DNA from: Rotaria sordida
Taxonomy: Eukaryota; Rotifera; Eurotatoria; Philodinida; Philodinidae
Direction: 5' to 3'
Length of the DNA: 64,000 nucleotides
Assembly (NCBI GenBank): GCA_905250125.1
Contig: CAJNOL010000994.1
Coordinates: 24,031 to 88,030 of the forward strand
Notes under the pieces: generated by a model
Database searches by the model: none
Told to the model about the DNA's origin: nothing
Seen by the model: only the letters and a program-made list of their open reading frames with translations
Part shown: positions 11,592 to 21,232 of the stretch, one piece after another
Layout of the letters: every line of letters begins with the position of its first letter
Numbering within the stretch: the first letter of the stretch is position 1
Position numbers and translations under genes: made by a program

Positions 11592-12822
11592 ATAATAAAG
11601 AACGAAACCTAATTAGAATTACTGAATTATTATTTGGAAAACACTTTTCTTTCAATCGCTATGAACTAGATGTGAAAAGTTATGCAATTAAATTACACAT
11701 GATAACTCAGAATTTCAATCGATCAATCTTATTCACTAATGCTAGGTCGTTAAAATTTTTAAAGAAAATATCTTTTTGCAAAGCTTTAGAACATATTGAT
11801 TCTCTTCAGTTTGCTTTGTGCCTCTCAATTACTTTCTGTAGCATAAAAATGAAGCAGAAATTTTGATAAATACTATCTCTCATGTAGAACTCTTACAATA
11901 ATTTCAACTAATAATATATCAGTAGAACTTTCTGCAAGTATTAATTATCACTCACTAATTTCAAATGTGTCGGAAAGTACGATTAAATTTGAAAACGTAG
12001 TTCTCGTAACATATATTATCTGAATCAAGTTGGAAAGATTTTTGAAATCTAATTATATTGAATCTCGATTAGAGTTGTTCAAGATACTCTATTCTCAATC
12101 ATTGATCGATATTTCAATGTACTCTCGGAATTATGGCTTATTGAAAAACTATTTTTGAAAATAAAATTCAAAAATGTACATGGTTGCTATGTTCAACTAA
12201 GTCAGCATATGTGTAGCTATTAGCAAGCTGTGGATTCAAGTTTTTGTGAACTCGGACCCGATCCGTCTCAGATCCGAGTTTTTTTTTTCTGCCAATATCT
12301 GTCATCCTCTGTGTACATGNNNNNNNNNNCCGTCATTGAAAATCGTCAAACCAAAAGTAACACTAAAATCTTCAGCTGTATAGAACAGTTTTAGTGTGTA
12401 TTCATGTAAACGAGATTAATCAAGGATATGTTCTATACAATCAATGTAGGGAGATACGAATCTACAAAAATGTGGACTCAGGCCGGACGAGCTCTACCCA
12501 CAACTCCTTAGTAGCTTTACAAGCAAAATATAGCGATTAATGAACGTCTAGCAGAAAGACTAATGACATATTTTTGTGATAGAGTCTGTAATACTATGAC
12601 TAGCGACATGTTCTATTTTAGTATGTACTAGCTCTCTCTCATGTTACCTATAAAATCAAAAAGAGAGGTATAGTTTATCCAAATGATGGTTGTTATTCTC
12701 ATCGTAATAAAAAAATTTCATCATGAGCTTTGAACAAAAGCTAACTGCATACTACCGTATGATAAATTATTTTATATAAATGAATAAAACATAAACTTTG
12801 AAAATAAGAAAACATTCGAATA
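11592..12822. other. intergenic with assembly gap
   Basis: A 100-codon frame at 11564-11866 overlaps the end of the F-box gene in another frame; it may be a frameshifted remnant of a longer C-terminus but I cannot assign it. The rest has no recognised gene. A GC-richer stretch at 12250-12280 (ACTCGGACCCGATCCG...GATCCGAGT) forms an imperfect hairpin. Confidence 0.4.
12320..12329. other. assembly gap (10 N)
   Basis: Ten consecutive undetermined bases. Sequence on the two sides may not be truly adjacent, so gene-order statements across this point are less certain. Confidence 0.99.
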
Positions 12823-13503
12823 CTAATCATTGTTCGTCTTTTCAGAGTTTTTATTTTTTTTCGAACTAAATAAACGTCGAAATAGTCCAATTGGTTGTCG
12901 ATATATATATTGTTGAAGAATTTTATCTTTATTTGATTCATTAAATGGTTCTAATTGATCATTATCTTGAATTTCCATCCAACCATAAATTTTATGTTTA
13001 TCATCAATATAATAAAGACCATTTTCAAATCTTAATGATTCTCGACGAGCATAATCACCTGACCAATAATTATATAAATTATTCTGTTCAGCAATATGAA
13101 CATAACCTGGTACAACATCAGTAATAATAGCTACATGTCCAAAAGGCATCTGTCGACTACGAGTATAAATAAGTAAGGAATCTTTTTTCGGTGGTTCTGC
13201 AGAACCATTAGCAACTGGACGTAAGGAAAATTGTTGACCATCAGTAACTCGTTCAACATATGGCACATCAGTCCAAATATTACAAGCACATGGAATGTCT
13301 CGAAATGTACAACTTTTACGCATTAATAACCATCGACGAGCAAATTCCACGCATTGCCATTGATAACCAGTATGAATTCCATGAATATAATGACGACTTA
13401 TATTAAATATACTACTATTTCTGTTTGAATAAGCTGGAACATTTGTTGATGCAATTCCTTCAATTTCATTCAATGGAACATGATTGTTTGTTGCACGTGC
13501 CAT
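12823..13503 (-). CDS. CHAP amidase similar to glutathionylspermidine amidase domain
   Basis: A single-exon frame encodes 226 residues. Its core matches the amidase half of bacterial and protist glutathionylspermidine synthetase/amidase: YQWQCVEFARRWLL with the catalytic cysteine, the ACNIWTDV segment, PFGHVAIITDV with the catalytic histidine, then HIAEQN with the conserved acidic/Asn pair and WSGDYARRESL. Such CHAP/NlpC-P60-type enzymes hydrolyse amide bonds, in this family the glutathione-spermidine link. The ATP-grasp synthetase half is missing, and a lysine-rich tail (SSKKNKNSEKTNND) follows instead, so this is a stand-alone amidase or a changed specificity. No signal peptide is seen. The lack of introns and the family's distribution suggest, but do not prove, horizontal origin. 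Confidence 0.82.
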   Translation of the reverse strand: MARATNNHVPLNEIEGIASTNVPAYSNRNSSIFNISRHYIHGIHTGYQWQCVEFARRWLLMRKSCTFRDIPCACNIWTDVPYVERVTDGQQFSLRPVANGSAEPPKKDSLLIYTRSRQMPFGHVAIITDVVPGYVHIAEQNNLYNYWSGDYARRESLRFENGLYYIDDKHKIYGWMEIQDNDQLEPFNESNKDKILQQYIYRQPIGLFRRLFSSKKNKNSEKTNND

Positions 13504-13722
13504 TGTATATCCTCTTTAAAAATAAACAAATAAATAAATAGTTTCAATAAAAAAAAAATTTAAGAAAATCTTCTCAAGATTAAAATAATAAATTGAATGT
13601 TAATCCTCCAATTCTTGTTCTCATATAGCATAACATCTCGTTTATCTATCTGAAGATAAAATAATGACTTATCTCTTAGAGTTTACAATTCTATTCAAAA
13701 TAAAATATCGAAAACATATATA
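13504..13722. other. short upstream region of the CHAP gene
   Basis: AT-rich spacer between the start of the minus-strand CHAP gene and the neighbouring mobile element. No other feature seen. Confidence 0.4.
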
Positions 13723-13831
13723 TATACATATGTCTAATGTAATATAGCGACATAAAATTATATCAAGAACAAATTTTGATATTTATTCTTTTTTTATTCT
13801 TTTTATTTAAATTGTAAATTGTAAATCAATA

Positions 13832-13859
13832 TTTCGGACATCACAATGTCCATCATCAG
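13832..13859 (-). ncRNA. hammerhead-ribozyme-like core, reverse copy
   Basis: Same core as 14052-14079 on the opposite strand. Here the flanks GTAAATCAATAT (13821-13832) and ATATTGATTTAC (13872-13883) pair perfectly for 12 bp and could act as a closing stem III around the core. Confidence 0.45.
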
Positions 13860-14051
13860 GACGATGAAGAAATATTGATTTACAATTTAAATAAAAAAAG
13901 AATAAATATCAAAATTTGTTCTTGATATAATTTTATGTCGCTATATTACATTAGATTATTTTCAAATTTAAAAATTCCATGATTTATTTATTATTTTATT
14001 TTATGTATTAAATTCGATGACAATTATGGTACAATCTTCTTCTTCATCGTC

Positions 14052-14079
14052 CTGATGATGGACATTGTGATGTCCGAAA
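14052..14079 (+). ncRNA. hammerhead-ribozyme-like core, forward copy
   Basis: CTGATGA (14052-14058) is followed by a perfect 6-bp stem, GGACAT (14060-14065), loop TGTG and ATGTCC (14070-14075), then GAAA (14076-14079). This is the conserved core plus stem II of a hammerhead. Stem I and the cleavage triplet are not convincing, so activity is uncertain. Confidence 0.5.
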
Positions 14080-14435
14080 TATTGATTTACAATTTACAAT
14101 TTAAATAAAAAGAATAAAAAAAGAATAAATATCAAAATTTGTTCTTGATATAATTTTATGTCGCTATATTACATTAGATTATTTTCAAATTTAAAAATTC
14201 CATGATTTATTTATTATTTTATTTTATACATATGTCTGTTTTTAATAATGATCATTTTTGATTTTTTGTTTTGTATACATACATGTCGTAACTTGATGAA
14301 TCACTGATTTCTATTGGCTTGTTTTTATTTAATTGTTTTTCTTCATTACCTCTGATTTTATGTAACTCTTATATTAGATCGTCAAAGTACATTTTTGTGT
14401 ACTCAAAAAGTGAGTACACTCTAGAATCGGTCAGT

Positions 14436-14467
14436 GTGTCCGGCCGTCCGGCCGGCCGTCCGGCCGT
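14436..14467. repeat. GC-rich CCGGCCGT cluster
   Basis: A run of overlapping CCGGCCGTCCGG words, almost pure G+C, in very AT-rich DNA. It is followed by AACACGATAACTTTTGAAAG. Such a CGTCCGGCCG...AACACGATAAC arrangement is common in dispersed repeats of unrelated genomes, so a mobile-element origin is likely. Confidence 0.5.
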
Positions 14468-14880
14468 TAACACGATAACTTTTGAAAGGAGAGTCCGATC
14501 GCGATGAAATTTTTTACACAGTTTAGTCTTAACAATATCTCAGTCGAGTTCGAAGATGAGAATGATTGGCCGAACCATTGCTGAGTTATTGCAAAAATAG
14601 TCATTTTTCCCTATGAGAAGATAGACCCTTCTCTGCTTTCATAAAAAACTTTTCCTATCATAGTCATATAAAACCCCAACTATTACATACCATTCGATAG
14701 AGAATTTCACGAGCTACAAAATGGTATATAAAACATAAAGAAACAAGAAAGCTAACTCGCCTATTGCAAAGATAATTAATCGGAATTCGGTTCTGTTTTT
14801 GTCCACGCTCTATATGATCCACAATTAGAGTTCTATCTTCCCATCACAGAGATAATAGTTCGAGGTTTTCTAGAATGGAG

Positions 14881-15094
14881 AACTCGAATCTATGTTCCAT
14901 TCGCCTCGAAATCCCATTGGTTGAGCAGTGACCAATAGAAATCAAGTTATAGGAAAAACGAGTTTCTTAGGGTAAATCAAGGTGAAGAGTTCAAATCTGA
15001 GCTGTATTTGCCTCCAAATCGTATTGACTGAGCAATAGCCAATAGAAATTAAGTGTTTACAGAAAGGGTTTGCCAGGGCAATTTTGATGTTCAC
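14881..15094 (+). repeat. two diverged tandem copies of a 107-bp unit
   Basis: Copies start at 14881 and 14988. Matching landmarks are GCCTCGAAATC with GCCTCCAAATC, GAGCAGTGACCAATAGAAAT with GAGCAATAGCCAATAGAAAT and TTAGGGTAAAT with CCAGGGCAATT. A partial third copy may begin after 15095. Confidence 0.6.
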
Positions 15095-16138
15095 ACATTC
15101 TAGGGTGACTCCTCTGTCTGATTCACTTTTTGAAGTACACATAACTCTCGGATTTAAATCCGAGGTTTCCACATTTATTTTAGATACAATCAAGAGAACT
15201 GATACAGAGGAAAAAAAACGTAACAATGACAATGCAATCTTTTTATGTATGACTCATTTTTTTTCTGTTTTGCATTGCCATAGCGCATAAGTTACAAACC
15301 ATAAAAGCAAACTAAAATGATTGTGTTGAAGAAATGATACTGACGCATTTTTATTTTGGCTGATAGTTTTAAAAATTTGAATTTAATTGTTTTAATAAAA
15401 AACTAAAGTTTAAATGAATATCTAAGCGTACAATTTTTGGTTATAGTTAATTGCTCTTGAACAGTATTTTATGTACTAATTTTAGATTTCTATAATGTCC
15501 TATTAAAATTTATCATATTACCTACATTATACATTATGTAAATAATATGTTGAAATCTAATCCCAAAAAAATAAGAAAAATTCTCGAGGATTGAGGAAAA
15601 TATAATCATATTTTTTTTGTATAATTGATGTAATTCTTATTTAATAATAAAGATATAGCAAAAATCGTTAGTTTTTCATCGACTAAAATTTATTAGGTAC
15701 TTAATATTCAAGGGAGCTTAACTTTTATGGAAGAAGATCTTTTTATGAAGACTGCACACGAATAAATTTTATCTGTGCAAGACTTCAATTTTCTGAACTT
15801 TGAGTTTTTCTTTTAATAAGATAAAAAAAATTCTTGTTGAAGAAATTTTTCTAATTCACAATTGTTGATCTAAGGGATACTCATTATGAATTAATCAAAT
15901 TGTATAATTAACGAGCATCAAAAGATCCTTTGTTTCCAGGAAGTTTTCTTTACTTCTCTTTTATTCACTTGATTCGTCATCTAACTTATTTTTTTCACCC
16001 ATTTGGACATTCACAGCAGAGGTCGCGCTTTAACGGTAATTTTTATAAGAAAAAACATTCAAAAATTAGTTTATATCTCCAAATATACTCTCAAATATTT
16101 ATTCAATAACTTTTTTTTCACGGCATGATAAGGTATGA

Positions 16139-16170
16139 GTGTGGGTGTTACTGTTCTCATTGACCCACAC
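16139..16170. repeat. hairpin with telomere-like motif
   Basis: GTGTGGGT and ACCCACAC form an 8-bp perfect stem with a 15-20 base loop, continuing the telomere-like hairpin series in this window. Confidence 0.5.
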
Positions 16171-16371
16171 CCTCTTCATATATTTATGTATTGTTCTCGA
16201 ATGAATGATAGGTATATTTATGTACAACAATTAATCATCATTTAGCATGACAAAAGCTAATCAATGTATTGACGTATGTGTTAGATAATGTCAATCGTAT
16301 TTTCATATATTTTTCATGTTGATTTTCTTAGACCACTAAGCTACAGTGCACTAAGACAATGATTATGTAAT

Positions 16372-16599
16372 TTGAAATGGATACCTGAGTTAGCTGTTCA
16401 ATGGCAAGAATTTTATGAAAATGTTACGCGTCTATCCTTTTATGGTCGATCAAGACAATTTCAGAATCAAATACTTGAAGGCATTACGGCATATAAAGAT
16501 TTGCAACCTGATATATGCCCAAAATCAGCTGGATATCAACAGACATTTAACGTTGTCCTAATATTTATTCCTTTTTTAATGAAAATATTTTACATGTAA
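16372..16599 (+). CDS. unrecognised open frame, possible gene fragment
   Basis: A 75-residue frame with protein-like composition in its first 60 residues (IPELAVQWQEFYENVTRLSF, then FYGRSRQFQNQILEG and DICPKSAGYQQTFN). It then runs into an AT-rich hydrophobic tail that looks like intron, starting near GTTGTCC. It may be one exon of a gene or the remnant of one; flanking exons were not found. I do not recognise the family. Confidence 0.3.
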   Translation: MKWIPELAVQWQEFYENVTRLSFYGRSRQFQNQILEGITAYKDLQPDICPKSAGYQQTFNVVLIFIPFLMKIFYM

Positions 16600-17422
16600 T
16601 ATAACTCTTGTGAAAATTTTGAATTTTAATAAAAAAACAAAACCTTTCGTACAATAACGAAATGCATAAATATTTATAAGTAACTATTGAAAAACTATAT
16701 CCTTTATATCGACCAATCGAATTCGAAGTTTATATCAATCAATTTGATTATCTAATGACAAAGTAGAAAAAAACGTTTATCACACTAAATATTCAATATC
16801 TAATTTATCATTTAATTCGATGAATGTTTACTATTTATATTAGACAACAAATAAAAGGAGGGCTGACGGTTTGTAAGGAAATCACATCAATTGAGTTTTA
16901 ATGATCTATTCGTATAGAAATAAAGAAGATGATGATAGAAACGATTTTTTTTGACGACTTTTATTTTGGGTCAAAATGGAAGCCTTGCCCGATCCCCTCG
17001 GAGCTGCTTCAAAAAATAAGTTGAAAAATAAAATTTGTCAAAAAGGCTTGAAACATACATCGATCAACACCATTTTTTATACTGATTCTGAATATTCTAT
17101 CTATTTTGATACAAAGGATGATTATTATGACGAAAATCGTTGAATACCGGTCAAAAAGTGACGTGCTGTGCATATTCGAACAAAATTTTCTTGACTTCGA
17201 ACATATTCGCAGCTTTTCTTCCTTACAATTTATACATAGACTTGTAGTCTATGAAAGGTTCTATCGATTGTTATAGAACTCAAAATGAGTAATAATGAAT
17301 AATTTCCCTACGCAAACTAAAATCATCTAAAAAATATAATCTCTAGTTATTCATCTTTTATTAAGAATAAAAATATATGTATTCAAAGTAAAAAAAAAAA
17401 TGAAAATTAAAGTTGCATCTGT
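16600..17422. other. intergenic between an unknown fragment and the U-box/VWA/Vint gene
   Basis: AT-rich. A less AT-rich patch near 16975-17015 (GGAAGCCTTGCCCGATCCCC) has no open frame. The 3' untranslated region of the minus-strand gene is expected at its right end. Confidence 0.4.
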
Positions 17423-20400
17423 TTATTGAACCGATATTTGTTGTTGATATTGTCCATCAATTAATCGTAAACCACTAACTAAACCAGTTTTTTTGTTACG
17501 TATTAATGTATTTTGAGTAATTTCGATTATTCCAGTATTATTTTGTTCATAGTCAAGTTGATGTAAATCTTCAATTACACGTTGAGTACCATAATAAGCA
17601 TGTCGTACTACATCATCTTTGAATCCATGACCTAGAGTAACACATTCAATATCATTAACAAACATTGTATGGCCTTGATCAAGAGCAAAATTATAAACTT
17701 CTTCACAAGAAATTTCAGTAGGAGCAGAGACAAGTGAACAAGGCATAATCCATTGTTGATTGACACGAATAGGATGCCAAGCAGTGATAATAAGACCATT
17801 GTCAAGCTAGAAAAAAATAAAAATTCAAGTACAAAATTAACAAATTTATATATGTTCTTTGTTGATATAATGAAATTGTGGATAGAAATAAAATTATACT
17901 TACTACAACCATCTTTGCTTTTTTATTTTGACATTTCGTTTTAACAACATAATTGACCATTCCTCCATGTGGTGCTATTCTATCACCTGGTTGAACATAT
18001 TTTATTAACTTAGTAGTTCCATTCATTAAACGTACTGTGCATCCACCATAAAAACATCCACCATCAGCATTATAAAAGACTGACATATCTATTGGAGCAC
18101 CAGTTTGTTGTGAAGGTTTTGGAGCAGGTAAAGCACAGAATATAGTATCCATTTCATCACGTATTGTTGAAAAGAGATTGCCTTGTCCATAATTTTGGAC
18201 ACCTGGATCTTTAAAATTGTTACAATATTGAAGGAGATGTGCACCTAAAAGAAAAGATTTATCGATAGATAATTTTAGTAAATTTTGAAGTATCTGTTTT
18301 TTCAATGTATAAAATAAAATAGTTTTTGAATAATTTTAATGAACTTACGAGTTATACTAGGTAAAAAATGTATGCCCCATTTTTTAAACCAATCTTTGTT
18401 TGCGAGAGCTTCTTGTATTTGTCCGGTTAAGTCTGCCAATAAATCTTTAACAAATTGATCATTTTTATCGGAATATATTTTCATTTCTTCCTCTAATTGT
18501 TTAAGTCGATTCATTGCTGCTTCAGATTGTTCATTTGTAGTCGTTAAATCGTTACGTAGTGGACGCATTGCTTCCAATGCAGTTCGTACACATTGAACAA
18601 ATTGAAGACGAAATTTATGTTGAGCTAGAAGATGAAGATCAGTTTGTTGAGGAGACGTGTTAATATTGAATTTGATTGATTTCTTTTTTTCAAGTAATGT
18701 ATCATAAACTAATGTAAAATTACAATTTTGAAATGATTGATAAGAAAGAGGAATAAGTAAATCTTTGCTTTGACCAAAAGTAATCGAACCCAACTCAAAC
18801 ACTGTATCATGACCAGTAATCACTGTTGAATACCAACGTGTATAATCAGACGGTTCAATTTTTTGACCATGAACGCATATCTAGAATAATATGGATGTGA
18901 TACTATTGACCAGGGGCGACGCGATCGGGGAGAACGGAAGTTATCCTTCTGCTCCGAAAAATTTTGACTGGAACTTTCTCCAGATTTGAAAACTTTGGTG
19001 GATCAATTTTCTCCGATTTTGGAGAAATATATTAGACAGCTTTTTCTGAGCTTGAAGAAAATCCAAGTTTGAAGAAAATTATTACGCAATTTTCTCTAAT
19101 TATTAAGATTTTTTTGAACGACAGCAACTAACTTAAGTTCAGAAAAGACCGAGAAATCATCAATAGAGACAAGAGAAAAGTTTTTGACCCTTTCTCCGAT
19201 TTTTGGATTGGCCTTTACTTGCTTCGACTCCTTCGTGTCATCCCTACTTTTGACTTTTTCTATTGACTTGACGCTTGATAAATTTTTATATATTTTTTTA
19301 AGATCAAGATTAAAATGTTATTTTCCCATAAAATAAAAGAAGATTTAGTCGAATAGCTTTATCATTTTGTATGCAACACGATCTATAAGGAGGGCTGAAG
19401 TCTAAGAATAAAAAATTGGACTCTCCATAGATCATGAGAAACACTAGTCAGAGACCACCATAGACACCTTATAGGAACACTCCCTCATACCATCTAGAGC
19501 CCATTGGGTTGGTCCCGAACTTAGTCGGATTCGGATCCAAAAATTTTGGATCTGGCGGGCTCTAATCGTCTGAGAAATGTGTAGGGTGTACTAGTCACCG
19601 AATGCAAAAGAAAAACAGAAAAAAGTCTCTCGTACCTTCGGGGCGACTATCTAATTCCAATTAGAAAATTATATTAAAAGTATCAAAGTACGGCTTCATT
19701 GGATCCGAAAATTTTGATTCCGACAGGCTTTGTTCATGTCACAGACTGTATATGAATAACACCTCCTTATAACATATGGACTATTTCCTTATTAAGTTAA
19801 CGGATGATAAAGAAATGTGTCTCAAAATAGATTGACTACTTTTGTTTTTGAGTAGTCTCTGAGAAAACTGTATCGATATTTTCTATGGCATTGAAATGAA
19901 AATTTATTGACTCATGAACATATTCAGTTAAGTTCAATGTTAATTATTACCTGTACATTCGTTGCCACTGTAGCCAATAATGTAGCCATAGCATTGACAA
20001 AAATTGTTCCTACAAATGATCCATCAGGAATAAATGCATATGTACCCGCATTTCCTAATATGGCAATATCTTCAAGAAGTTTACTATCCAATTCATATCC
20101 GAAACCAAAAGTATTGATTGTACATGTAAAATGAGTCTTCTTCTTCAATTTTTCTAATGTTGGTAAATAACCACGTGGTGGTTCAATATTAGGACAACCG
20201 TCAGTAAGAAGAAAAAGAGCCGAATTACTTCCAACAGCTCTTTGACCTTTCGCTAGAATGTCAAGGCCAGTTCGAAGGCCATCCCATAAATTTGTTTGAC
20301 CATTATCCTGAATAATAATAATATATATAAATCGTTTGAATAGAAATTATTTTCGATTTGAAATTTGATTAATAGAACGTTTAATATTTTTCTAACTGTG

Positions 20401-21232
20401 TTTAATAAATATAACACACTTCTTTAGAATTATTAGTTAAAAATTTTTATGATCAAGCTCATCTCGTTTTAAACAATTCTCAAAAGATTTAAACAAAATG
20501 TTTCTATTGAATAATCAAATTATCCATTGAGAATTTTGAGTCATTAGTAGTAATGATGTAAAATATTCAATTTATCTTGAAAGTTTTTTTTTTCGGACTT
20601 TTCTTAAAAAATAGATCACGAACCTCTAATCTTTCTAAAGCAGCTAAAGCACTTGATTTTCCATCTTGATCCATTTTTGTTAATTGAAACAAAACTGTAG
20701 CACTATTTGCAAATGATACGAGTGATAAACGATCTTGTGGTTCAAGTGAATGTATAATTGTTTTTATTGCATGTTTAACTAAATCTAATTGTGATAGACC
20801 AAATTTTTCATTAGCATCATTTTGAATCTCAGCTTGTACAGCCATAGAACCTGATGTATCCACAACACAACATACATCACATGGAGAACGATTTGTATCT
20901 GGTGGTGGTTGAATTTTAATATGAACAAAACTATCAGAATAAATTCCTGAAACTGTCAGTTCAGAAGGTTTCAATTCTGTCAAAGGAGAAGAATTTCCTT
21001 GATCATTGGATTTTAGTGATTTACGATATTCATCTATGGCTGCTTTAAGAGCACGATTTGGACGAAGATCAGATGCTGAGAGAGGAGTACGAGTAATTGG
21101 AGATGTACCATTTTGTCGAAGCCAACCTTCAATAGCTTGTCGTTCGTAACTATTACCGTCAGGATCAATGACTGGATCTCTCATAAGTTCATGAGTGATT
21201 GGACAAATAAAAGTTTCTGATGGTTGAGCCAT
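17423..21232 (-). CDS. U-box/VWA/Vwaint-Vint (Hint-like) protein
   Basis: Five exons on the minus strand: 21232-20624, 20307-19951, 18880-18349, 18244-17904 and 17806-17423, giving 740 residues with consistent phases. Residues about 7-76 are a U-box (FICPITHELMRDPVIDPDGN), an E2-binding fold of ubiquitin ligases. A VWA domain follows with the MIDAS motif DTSGS (125-129) and TDG (238-240). The middle part matches the Vwaint region, including a coiled-coil-like stretch (MNRLKQLEEEMK). The C-terminus is a Vint domain of the Hint/intein superfamily: GGCFYGGCTVRLMNG with candidate first cysteine C563 or C568, QPGDRI, and TAWH (621-624), the TxxH block used in protein self-processing. The protein may be a self-cleaving ubiquitin ligase; cleavage itself is inference. 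The third intron is large (18881-19950). Confidence 0.85.
18881..19950. other. large intron of the U-box/VWA/Vint gene, probably with inserted repeats
   Basis: 1070 bp, against about 55-320 bp for the other introns of this gene. 18900-19260 repeats the words TTTCTCCGATTTT, GGAGAA and CCGAGAAATC. 19390-19740 contains CGGATTCGGATCCAAAAATTTTGGATCTG and a diverged second version, GGATCCGAAAATTTTGATTC (about 19700), which are semi-palindromic. Both parts look like transposon debris. Confidence 0.5.
20308..20623. other. first intron of the U-box/VWA/Vint gene
   Basis: 316 bp with a GTTCGT donor and an ATTATTCAG acceptor. AT-rich, with nothing else recognised. Confidence 0.6.

Larger units (their letters stand above)
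13736..14224. mobile_element. non-autonomous element with 139-bp inverted repeats and hammerhead-like cores
   Basis: Arms 13733-13871 and 14040-14178 are perfect inverted repeats (139 bp each, read base by base), separated by 168 bp. The spacer 13872-14004 is also a direct copy of 14080-14227 with small indels, so the element has one reversed and two forward copies of the same unit. The sequence TATACATATGTCT occurs at 13723-13735 and 14225-14237, a likely 13-bp target duplication that overlaps the arm ends by three bases. Each arm carries a hammerhead-like core. This layout and variable-length target duplications recall pLTRs of Penelope-like elements or retrozymes. No protein is encoded. 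Confidence 0.7.
14238..16371. other. intergenic with several repeats
   Basis: No gene supported. It includes a CpG-rich CCGGCCGT cluster, a diverged 107-bp tandem duplication and a telomere-motif hairpin (listed separately). The stretch from about 14400 to 15150 has a less AT-rich composition than the surroundings and reads like an old transposon remnant. Short frames at 14942-15232 and 15084-15290 overlap the tandem duplication and are probably not genes. Confidence 0.45.

Noticed and set aside
14436-14467. CCGGCCGT cluster as a CRISPR-like or CpG-island promoter
   Set aside because: No regular spacers, and no gene starts nearby; it fits repeat debris better.
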